This document shows positions 18,291 to 28,100 of a stretch of DNA of 64,000 nucleotides, one piece after another. The notes under the pieces are model-generated. The model ran no database searches, was not told the DNA's origin, and saw only the letters and a program-made list of their open reading frames with translations. Position numbers and translations under genes: made by a program. This stretch comes from an uncultured Chitinophaga sp. Lineage in GTDB: Bacteria; Bacteroidota; Bacteroidia; Cytophagales; Cyclobacteriaceae. The stretch spans positions 434,001 through 498,000 of the forward strand of contig CABHOK010000007.1 of assembly GCA_902168205.1 (NCBI GenBank). Reading direction: 5' to 3'. Numbering within the stretch: the first letter of the stretch is position 1; every line of letters begins with the position of its first letter.

Positions 18291-20750
18291 TTAGAAGCTA
18301 TAGGTTAAGCTTAAGCGAAAATTGCGAGGTGCTTCTGTTTGCCAGCTATAGGTTGGTGACACTTGTCCGTCTCCACCGTTCCATGGTTGAGGACCATCGT
18401 ACATCCAGTCTTCATACGAGCCGCTGTACAGATATTCATCGAGTACATTGAACACATTCAGAGTAATTTTGATTTTATCCTGCTGCCAGAATATACCGGC
18501 ATCAAGCTTGAAATAATCTTGCAGATCTTTATCCGTTGAAGGTGCGGGTGTCCAATAGGTAGCGCGGTCCATTAATTTGGTAAAGCCACCGGATATACCA
18601 AGACCTTTTAATACACCACTTTCAATCTGATAGTTGAGCCAGGCGTTGATCGTATGCTTGGCAAAACCAGGCACGATCGATCCTTCTGTCGGAGACGTTA
18701 CGCCCTCCGCTACTTTCGTTACACGTGAGTCAGTATAGGCATAGTTGGCTGTCATCGTGAGTCCGGGCAGGATCGTACCACGAAGATCAAACTCTATACC
18801 TTGTGCGCGCTTCTCACCGAGTTCAATACTCATGCCTGAATTTGGATTGCCAGGATCTGCTGTGATCTCGTTGTTCTTTAATATCCGGTAGAGTGAAAGC
18901 GTAGTATTCCATCCGCCTGTCCAATCTTTCTTTACTCCTATCTCCATGTTGTTACCCGTGATCGGTTGAACTTTTCGTCCACCTACAAGCGTACCACTCT
19001 GCGGAACAAATGCCTGATCGTACAGTGCATACAGGGAGATTTGCTCAGTGATGGATGCACTCAAACCAACACGCGGTGTAACATGATCAGCTTTATCAGG
19101 CGCTCCACCGTAAGATGCTTGTTCGAGATGCGTATAGCGACCAGCCAATGTAAATCTCAATTTGTTATCGAGGAAAACAAGTTCATCCTGTACATATACA
19201 CTGGTATAGCGTTGTTCAAGTATACCTCCCGAGAGTTGAGCACGCTGTTCCAGCGGCATCGAGCGATCGAACTCCGGGTATCCGGTGACGGGTATGCCCA
19301 GGTATGGATTCTTCGGATCGAATGGTTGCTCCTTCGTGTCAAGATCAAAAGACTGTCCCCAGTCAGCGAGATATTTTTTATTGGCAATGTCCAAACCAGC
19401 CAATACACGATGACGAATGGAGCCTGTTGTTGCTTCACCATTCACGAAGAGTTGTCCCATTGTCATCGTACTCTTCGCATCCCAGATGCTGACACGGCGA
19501 ACATACGTACCATCCTGATATATAGTGCTATCGTTGGGCCACATCGAAGCACCAACCTGATTATACATGAAACGTGCTACCTGTCCGGTAACTTTCCAGT
19601 TGTCGTTAAACGAATGCTGCAGGTTTATATATACACTGTGATCATTCATTACACTTCCCGGTATACCTGCGGGAAGCGATGTAAAGTCAACAGGAAGCGA
19701 AGCATATCCGTCTTTTGAGAATACATAGAATGAGCCCACGTTGCTCATATTCGCACGTTGGTATATATACTCCAGCGTGAGCTTGGTTTTATCGTCCAGT
19801 TGGTAAGAGACTACTGGGGCTATAGCATATCGGTCATTATACTCATTTGCACGATGAGAGTTTTTGTTTTGTGCAGAAAAATTGAGACGATACAAAAGTT
19901 TTCCGTCAGCAGTCATCTTTCCATCAAGGTCAAGCGTGGCTCTGAACAAACCATAGCTGCCCGCTGTAATGGAAGCTTCTCCTTTCGTAACTCCGGTAGG
20001 TTTCTTGGTTACAACGTTATACAATCCGGAAGGATCTCCGCTGGACAACATAAAGCCGGCCGGACCTTTCACAAATTCGATATGATCTACAAATGACATA
20101 TCTTCCGTGAGCGGTCCCCAGTAGGAATTCACAATGTTAAAGCCATTGCGAAATGCCTGAAGTTGTGAACCGCGTGCACTGATATTGGTATACATATCAC
20201 CCCAGTGTTCGGCACGCGTAACACCACTCACATTACGAATAAGGCCATCACTCATACTGATGATCTGTTGATCACGAAGTACATCACGTGTAACTACCTG
20301 TATATTTTGAGGTGTCTCCATCAGGTTGGATTGCAAGCGAAGGGTCAGTGAAGGCTTGTCAGCCTTGTAGCCTTCATACTTACCATATATCTCAATCTCC
20401 GTCAGTTGTTCAGAGGTTTCATTGAGTGTGATGGTGAGCGATGTGCTCTCATTAGCACGAACCTCCACAGGCTGTTCAATGGGATCGAAACTTATAAAGC
20501 TTGCCACCAGCATATATGAGCCGGGCGAAACACGTTTAATCTCAAATTTACCTTCTGCGTTTGTAGTTGTTCCTTTGTTTGTGCCTTTCAGCACCACGTT
20601 AACGTACGGTGCGGCACTGCCGTCCGCAGAGGTTATCGTTCCGTTAATGCTTCCGTGCTGTTGCTGTGCCAGCACTGTGATGTTTAGCAAGCAAAAGATG
20701 GACAGTAACACTGTACACGCCATGCCTGTAAAGGGGTAAAATCTTTTCAT
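18291..20750 (-). CDS. TonB-dependent siderophore receptor
   Basis: 819 residues: signal peptide, a carboxypeptidase-regulatory-like domain (GSINGTITSADGSAAPYVNV, residues about 33-115), then the plug (TPQNIQVVTRDVLRDQQI, RGSQLQAFRNGFNI, FVKGPAGFMLSSGDPSGLYNVVTK) and a 22-strand barrel ending in FRLSLTYSF. The plug matches TonB-dependent siderophore receptors of the FhuA/FpvA kind. It should import ferric siderophore across the outer membrane using TonB energy. It is transcribed alone: a TAnnTTTG promoter lies at 20775-20782 and a terminator at 18230-18264. No Fur box was identified by eye. Confidence 0.9.
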   Translation of the reverse strand: MKRFYPFTGMACTVLLSIFCLLNITVLAQQQHGSINGTITSADGSAAPYVNVVLKGTNKGTTTNAEGKFEIKRVSPGSYMLVASFISFDPIEQPVEVRANESTSLTITLNETSEQLTEIEIYGKYEGYKADKPSLTLRLQSNLMETPQNIQVVTRDVLRDQQIISMSDGLIRNVSGVTRAEHWGDMYTNISARGSQLQAFRNGFNIVNSYWGPLTEDMSFVDHIEFVKGPAGFMLSSGDPSGLYNVVTKKPTGVTKGEASITAGSYGLFRATLDLDGKMTADGKLLYRLNFSAQNKNSHRANEYNDRYAIAPVVSYQLDDKTKLTLEYIYQRANMSNVGSFYVFSKDGYASLPVDFTSLPAGIPGSVMNDHSVYINLQHSFNDNWKVTGQVARFMYNQVGASMWPNDSTIYQDGTYVRRVSIWDAKSTMTMGQLFVNGEATTGSIRHRVLAGLDIANKKYLADWGQSFDLDTKEQPFDPKNPYLGIPVTGYPEFDRSMPLEQRAQLSGGILEQRYTSVYVQDELVFLDNKLRFTLAGRYTHLEQASYGGAPDKADHVTPRVGLSASITEQISLYALYDQAFVPQSGTLVGGRKVQPITGNNMEIGVKKDWTGGWNTTLSLYRILKNNEITADPGNPNSGMSIELGEKRAQGIEFDLRGTILPGLTMTANYAYTDSRVTKVAEGVTSPTEGSIVPGFAKHTINAWLNYQIESGVLKGLGISGGFTKLMDRATYWTPAPSTDKDLQDYFKLDAGIFWQQDKIKITLNVFNVLDEYLYSGSYEDWMYDGPQPWNGGDGQVSPTYSWQTEAPRNFRLSLTYSF

Positions 20751-20774
20751 GCGATTTGGTCATAATTAATTATG

Positions 20775-20782
20775 CAAAACTA
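20775..20782 (-). promoter_or_regulatory. -7 promoter element of the siderophore receptor gene
   Basis: On the minus strand TAGTTTTG matches TAnnTTTG exactly, 24 bp upstream of ATG 20750, with a TTG-containing element about 21 bp further upstream. Confidence 0.5.
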
Positions 20783-21028
20783 CATTTGGATTTATGTGCA
20801 TGACAATCGCTTTTGAAAGTGAAAAATATACCCTTTTGCAGGTATCTGTATTTATCAACAGAAGGTATAAATAACAACGGGAGTCATTTTTAACACATAT
20901 ATTTTTAATACATATAGACTATACTAACTGAGGACAATCAATGTGTCTAAACATTTATTATACTTCACTCCGATTCTGTGAGTTATTCAATATTAAAAGT
21001 ATATATCCTGAAGTATATAAATAAGAAA

Positions 21029-21060
21029 ACCTCCCGAACATGTTCACTCAGGAGGTCTGT
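21029..21060 (-). terminator. Terminator of the DUF4198 gene
   Basis: ACCTCC (minus strand, complement of 21051-21056) pairs across to GGAGGT, followed by TTTTCTTATTT. The right half shares the 15-mer ACTCAGGAGGTCTGT (plus-strand reading) with the terminator at 22044-22073. Confidence 0.7.
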
Positions 21061-21077
21061 CTTATTAGAAATAAAAT

Positions 21078-21791
21078 TTAGTTTGACAGATCAAGTCTCA
21101 ACGTGGCGCAACGCCAGATGTGTTCGTAAGCAACGTTAAAATGACTACCGGTTTCTCTGGAAGTATAAAATCCTTCAAGAGCATAGGTACCTTTCCAAAG
21201 CGGTTCGATTTCCAGTACACCGTTTTTATCTGTCTTGAAATTCTTGCTCCATCCGGCAGGGCCCAAAACAGTAATTGTGATATCAGCGGCAGGTTGTCCT
21301 TTGTAATACGCTTTAACAATTCCAGATTTACCCTTGCTATTTTTTACAGGCTCAAGATATAGCTCGTTACCAGGCAGACTCTGTGCCACTTCCTTTGATT
21401 TACCAACAGTAACGGCTGCACTCGCATTGAACTGATAGATATAGCCACCATCAACTTCTTTCGCATTGTGACTGGTTGTGAGTATATATACACCTTCCTG
21501 ATTGGGTATGAACGTTGCCATATAGTGGTCTCCTGCTTCGGAATAGCTAAGCTGTACTTTCTTACCATCGGGCGCTACCAACCAAAGAAGAAATGTATTC
21601 ACATCCGAATACCATTTATTGGTCTTCTCGAATTCATTTTCAGCATACTCTCCATAGAATATCTTTACAGCATGAGACTTTCCAAGCGCGCCCTGAGGTT
21701 CTGCTTCAATCCATAAAGCATGCGCAAAACTTGTTGAATTAAAAGCAAGCATCAGCAGTGCCGCAAGAATGAGAAATCGGTAGAGCTTCAT
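21078..21791 (-). CDS. DUF4198 periplasmic protein
   Basis: 237 residues with a signal peptide ending TSFAHA. HALWIEAEP, FYGEYAENEFEK and a beta-sandwich with GVYILTTSHNAKEVDGG match DUF4198, a family of periplasmic proteins often found beside metal or siderophore TonB receptors. The second half has a carboxypeptidase-regulatory-like stretch (GQPAADITITVLGP ... LEIEPLWKGTYALEGFY). It lies directly upstream of the siderophore receptor on the same strand but is separated by a terminator and a promoter. A part in metal handling is plausible from context only. Confidence 0.82.
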   Translation of the reverse strand: MKLYRFLILAALLMLAFNSTSFAHALWIEAEPQGALGKSHAVKIFYGEYAENEFEKTNKWYSDVNTFLLWLVAPDGKKVQLSYSEAGDHYMATFIPNQEGVYILTTSHNAKEVDGGYIYQFNASAAVTVGKSKEVAQSLPGNELYLEPVKNSKGKSGIVKAYYKGQPAADITITVLGPAGWSKNFKTDKNGVLEIEPLWKGTYALEGFYTSRETGSHFNVAYEHIWRCATLRLDLSN

Positions 21792-22100
21792 AAATGAAAT
21801 CTTTGTTATTGGGTTATTAGACTTTTATAAAGCACCAAATATGAAGCAGTATGCAAGTCGAATCAATTAATTCGTACATGAGTTTCAAAAAATACCCGGA
21901 TGAGGTTATTACCATCACCATTAAAGGGGATTTCTTCTTGGTTAAGAATACCGGGTGTGTACTAGCCGATTACAAAGGTCGATAGTGATCAGGACACTAT
22001 ATTCCACACTGCTGTATATCTTATTGAACGCCCTACAAAAAGAAGACCTCCTGAATGTGTACTCAGGAGGTCTGTATTCTGCATCAGCTAATTTTATAAA
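21792..22100. other. Intergenic region
   Basis: 309 bp between the giant surface-protein gene and DUF4198. It contains the giant gene's terminator (22044-22073) and must contain the DUF4198 promoter. The short plus-strand frame 21955-22206 overlaps the giant gene's 3' end and has no recognisable content. Confidence 0.5.
22044..22073 (-). terminator. Terminator of the giant surface-protein gene
   Basis: A perfect 11-bp stem, AGACCTCCTGA / TCAGGAGGTCT, with an 8-nt loop. On the minus strand it is followed by TCTTTTTG. It lies 28 bp after the stop at 22101. Confidence 0.85.
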
Positions 22101-25100
22101 TTATTTATCTGTTACGATCAGTTTCCGAACAAAGCCTGAGTCACCAAACTTCAGAACATATACACCTGATGTCAGATTGTCAACAGATACTTCACCAGTA
22201 GCATAACCGGTATCATCTACAGACAACGTAACTTGCAATTGCAATTTTCCTAACTGATCAAAGAATGCTACCTGCATTTCTGTTGTACTGGTTACACCTT
22301 CCATTTCGATTTTTATAGTGTTACCCGCTGTAGGGTTAGGGTAAACATTCAGGCGCGGTGCATCTTCACTTTCGTACTGTACCATCACAACATCGGAGTA
22401 AACAACATTACCATCGAAGTCAACCTGCTTCAATCTGTAATATGTTTTTCCTACCGCTAGCTTCTCGTCAATATATATATACTGCTGTACATCATTCGTA
22501 GTACCATGGCCATCAACCTGTCCTATCGCGGTAAATTTCCGTCCGTCTCTTGATTTCTCAATGTCGAAGTAATCATTATTAAATTCATTAGCGGTCTTCC
22601 ATTTCAATTCTACGCCACGCGTGATTAGTCTTGCAGTGAAAGAGAGTAACTCTACTGGCAAAGGACTGTTCACATCCGTAGAAGCAAGTGTCTGAGGACT
22701 AAAGTTAGTCATGTTGGTTACCGTTACAGATCCCGCAATGTTTGTTCCGGACTGCGAGAATGTACCGCCAGAGGTTGGAGGCAAGTCCCACTGCGTTCCA
22801 TTCCATCGCGCTACACGTAAGCTGGTAACATCACCAATATTTGGAGGTATATAACTTCCTGTATTGTATGTAAGCGTAAGGTCTGCAGATGTTGAACCAG
22901 TTCTGGATATCATCCAGTACTCAAAGGCACTAACTTTATTGATATTGGTTGTGTTCATGGTGGTGTTCGAGTAACCATCCAGTGACGAACTGTGATCAAA
23001 ATATTCAAAGCTCCAGGAATCTGTAGAACTTGTGTTGGCAATAGTTGCCGGTCTATATTTCGATGAAGGAACACTTCCCAACGGAGCAACAAAAGCTCCT
23101 GCCGCTGAGATTGTTTTAGTCATCGGTCCGTCAACAAAGCTGTTAGCTGATCCTCCGGTTACATTCGCTGTTCCAACTGCCAGGACGTTGTTAGAAGAAG
23201 TAATAACATTACCAGCAATTAATGCTAGTGAATTAGTTATAGAGGTGGTACCCGTTCCAGTAAGGGTAACATTATTTGCTCCTTTATCGATGACTAAATC
23301 ATAGAACGAGTTTGTACCTGTTACGGATTGATTGTTGTTACCATCAAAGGTAACGGAACCTGTACCTTCAGTAAAGGTACCATCGTTAGACCAGTTACCG
23401 GCAATCGCTATATCTGCATTGTTCGCGTCATTGCTGAGGGTAGTACCAGCTGCTATTGTCAAATTACCGTTCACAACAATATCAGATGCTGTCATGGTAA
23501 CTGTACCTGTTGAACCTGCATATATACTTATGTTATTATATGTGGTTCTGTTGTTCATAGTCATTGGAGCAATATACTCGATGGTACCTCCACCTGATGA
23601 TACAAAGGCTGTATAATTACCCGCAGGCAAAGTATTGGTACCTGTTCTCATAGTACCTGTTCCACTAATTATACCCAGGTTATGTCCAGTTCTTGTACCT
23701 ACATATAGTAATCCATTGATCGTTGTTTTATAGGCGCGTCTGCCGTTTGAATTGGTATTTATGCGTGCTCCGCTCAGTACAACAACCGGCACCCCGTTAG
23801 GCACAAAAGCAGATGCGGCCCCCATCCCTGTTGGGTCAGCTGTCCAACTGACTGCTGATGTCCAGTTACCTCCTGTACCCGGGTTTGCAACCGATGCTGT
23901 CACCAACCGACTGTATAATGGAAGTATTGGATTAGGTAATGTATTTACTGTACCTACCGAATAATCATAGTAATTACCAGCTGAAGGTAAATTGGTAGTA
24001 GGCGTTGAAATAAAAGTCATATGTGTAGCATCAGCACTACCTCCATGTCCACTTGTTGTCCAGCCCAGAGGATCTGCATTTCCATCCAGATACCCGGCAA
24101 CTAAAGCGCCTCCCGATCCTGCCATGAGCGAAGATGGATAGGAGTATGTATGGTCACCACTTGCTGTAGCATTGAGTGTACTTCCACGCGATACAATCCA
24201 ATAGTATCTTAAGATTTGTTCAGTGCTATTTTGATTGTATGTAGGGTGAGCACTATTAACAGGCGCTACTGATAGTGTTCCTGCACCGGTTACATTCAGT
24301 GAATAAGAAACAGGCGTATAGTTAGTAGAAGATCCTATCTCATACACGAAAGTCTGTCCAGCTCCCACACCCCAATTTTTTACTACTCCCAAATCGCCAG
24401 ATACACCGTTCGTTCTTATATAGCCGATGGATGATGCGTTCGCTACTGATGCATCTACATCAAAAGTAAGTTGATATGATCCTATATTGAAATAGCGTGT
24501 GTTAGAAGAAGGAAAAGTAAGCACGCCTTTTATAGTAGCATTACCATTAACTATAATGGATTTTAAAGCTGCCGTTCCTCCTAAAGTAATATTCGTAAAC
24601 GAGCCGTTAGAGCTGTTAATAGTATTACTCAGAGAAGTTGTAGAGTAAATCAGAATAGACCCCGCTCCGACTTGTGAACTGTTGTTGGTAACACTTGTCC
24701 GCACGTCTAATGCCAATGGACCTACATCGAGAATACCGGAAAGAATGTATAAATTCTGTAAGATTGGTGACGTACCTGACAGAGTCAATGTAGTACCTGT
24801 TGTCTTGTTTACCGTAAAATTATAAAACGAACTGCTGGATGATAACTGTGCTGCCTGTGCCACTGTTCCGTTGAACGTGGTGTTATTAGTTCCCCCGGTA
24901 TAAGTTCCACTACAAATCAGATTTCCTGCAATAGAAACATCCAATGAGTTTGTAATTAAAACAGAAGGCGTTGGTATCGTTAACGTTCCTCCTATAACTA
25001 GGGGATTTGAATACATGCGTACAGTTTGCGCATTGCTGCCTCCGCCATTTTGAACAGTTAAGTTACCAATAGAAGGAGCAATATTTATCCTGAAATTACT

Positions 25101-28100
25101 TTGCGTTGTAGCGGTAGGCAAACCAACCGTAATCGTACTGGTTGAAGCCACATTACTGCTAAGCGGATTGATAAAGACATCTGCATACCCGGTACCTCCG
25201 GTTTGACGCTGAACATTAAGTACGCTAGTGCCGGTCATTGTAAAACTACTTCCCGTGTTAGCATCAATTTCAAATACACCGCGTGTGCTATTTGAATTGC
25301 GTCCGCCAACCGTTACAGTTCCTCCGGTTTGGTTGTATACCAGTGCTCCTGTAATCGTAGTTGTCGATCTTCTGATTGATCCGTTTACATTTAATATACC
25401 ATTATCTGCGACCTGGATGGTCGGTGTTCCTGCCGAAGCATATTCAATGTCATTACCGCTTGTTCCGCCCGCTATATTTACTGTTCCTGTTCCGGTTACA
25501 GCAAGTGTTCCGGTTAACAGCAAATCAGCGGCATCACTTGCATTGGTTAATATGTTAACAGTACCCGCACCAACTTGCAGTTTGGCTGTAGCCGGTATTG
25601 TAAATGTAGTTGCCGTTGAAACCAATGTATAGGTTTGTGCATTATTAAAATATGCTGTTCCATTCGTTAATGTAAGCCATCCTGAGTTCGCTGCAGTCAC
25701 TGTACCACCAACATCAATTGTGAGTGTTGGTGTTTGTGATGTACCCTTGTTAACGATGAGTGTTGCAAGTGTCGTTCCTCCAGCACCAGTTCCGGTAAAT
25801 GATGTGTTATTACTTCCTGTAAAGGTAAGAGCAACTGTTCCTGTGTTGTTATAGTTGACTGTACCATTATTGGTAAAGTTACCAACTACAGAAAGTGTAT
25901 GCGTTCCACTGGTAGTGTTAAAGGTTCCGCTGTTTGAGACATTCCCTCCAACTGTCAATGCATTGTTACCTGCGTTGGTAAGCGTAAATGTACCGGAAGA
26001 TATATTGAAATCTTTAGTAATTACATTCGAATAGGCTCCCGAGTTTGTTACTATACCTGTACCGGTTTGTTGAACCCAGTTATTATATATAGTCAGACCA
26101 GTCTTAGGCAAATATATTGTATAAGCCGATCCGGGATTTATAATCAAATCATAGTAAGAAGTTAAATTCAGGGATTGAGGTGCCGGACCAACCGATGGAA
26201 TTTCATATCCCATATTAGCAGCATTCAAAGTGTAAACTCTGCTACCGGCTCCTCCGAATAACGAACCATTGAATGTAATTGTATTTCCCGATACATAATC
26301 TCTGCCGGGTTGCGTAACCGTAACGGATGCAATCGTATTGGCTGCACTGACCACAACGGTAAATCGTGCTCCTGTTCCGGAACCATTCGTTGCACTGGCC
26401 GTAACGTTGGTATAAGTACCAGTTGTCATTCCGGATAGTGTTCCTGAAGTGGCCGTCAATGTACCTGGTCTTAAAGAGCCATTGTTGGTAAATGCATACC
26501 ATTCAACAGTTCCCCCGGAAGAGCCTATAAAATTAGTAAAGTCTCCGGCAGGGAAGTTAGGCGATCCTATTCTTAAAGTACCTCGGCCGGAAATCACTCC
26601 ACCACTACCGGCTCCAAAGTTAAGTCCTGTTTTATCGCTACAGTCTAATGTTGAACCTGTATTGATTACTAATGATCCTGACCCAAGACCATGGTTGTCC
26701 ATCGTAATGGTATGATTGACAGCAGCTCCATCACCAATAATAACCGGACAACTTGAACATGGAGCTGTAGTAGCATCCACTCCTATATGTGTAGCACTGT
26801 GCGTCCATGTACTCAGACTGCTCCAAGATCCGTTCGCTTTGCTATAGTACGTTTTGATAACATCAAATGCAACAGCATTACCGCAGGTATATTCACCATC
26901 CAGGCGATCACCAGAAATCGTCCATCCGCTGCCTGTATTAAAAGTAGGAATTGGAGGAGTCGTTGTCGCATTGAAAGTAGTTGTGTTGTTATAGCCCCAG
27001 GTGTTTGAAGTTCTGTCGAAACGTGCAACTCTGTAATTAGCCGTAGGATTATTTTCTACGGCAGTGCTATAATCATAACTTAAATGTGTAACCGCTGTTA
27101 TACCTGAATATCCTGAACTCGTAACATTCCAATAGTATTGTACGCTTTGACCTGTTGTTGCTACGTTAGGATGCTCGCTGTTCACAGGTTTCACCGTTAT
27201 CGTTCCGTGCGTTGATGCCGTAACATTGATCGTGTTGGGAGTGTACAACGTACCCGTACCAACCGGGAATAACAAATTACCGGCTATACCTTGACGCGTA
27301 AGACCTCCTGCATTGTGTAAACCACTGGTCAATATTCGCTTCGTATTATTAAATACTACACTCGTTCCCGCATCACTATATATATTCCCTAAAACAGTAA
27401 GGGCGTAAGAAGCAATATTCAAAGTGGTGTTTGTATTCAGCAATCGTAACGTTCCTGTTACCGTCTGAGCACCTGCAGTAGCTACAGTAGCATTTGCACT
27501 GATCGTCAAATTTCCGAATGTGCCATTTGTACCACCGATTGTATTTGTTCCCGTATAGGTAATGCTACCAGTACCAGTTGATGTATGTACAGCATTGTTA
27601 GTAAGACTGGTCGTTACGGTTACAGTTGTACCACCATCGGCAAGTGTTCCTGATGTTAAGGTTAACGCATTCAATGTAGCAGGAAGAACGGGACTTGTCG
27701 TACCTGCAAGCGTCAACACGGTACCTGTTGTTTTATTCACAACCATGGTAGTGTTAGCCAATGTTGAAATAGTTCCGTTGTTGGTTAACAGCTGAGCGCC
27801 TGTACCGTTGAATGTAATGATGCTGGTACCCGGAGTAAAGGTAGCACCATTGCTCACGGTAAAATTTCCACCGATCGTAACATTCTTGCTGTTACCATTC
27901 AGCGTTGGTGTGTTAGCGCCATCTATATATATACTTCCCAACACCGTAAGCGCACTATTCAACACTGCGGTTCTGTTGTCGGTAGTTCCTTCTCTGTATA
28001 TATTGATATTACCAAGCGGTGCTGTTGAATAGATCGTAAAGTTATTGGAACCACTCAACGGACTTGGACTCGTGCTGGGAGCAGTTGGCGATGTATTTCG

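Larger units (their letters stand above)
20751..21077. other. Intergenic region between DUF4198 and receptor genes
   Basis: 327 bp holding the receptor promoter (20775-20782), an AT-rich stretch at about 20890-21020 with no gene, and the terminator hairpin (21029-21060) of the DUF4198 gene. Confidence 0.6.

Noticed and set aside
18966-19718. 250-codon plus-strand frame inside the siderophore receptor
   Set aside because: Antisense to a full-length TonB receptor; composition is unlike a protein.
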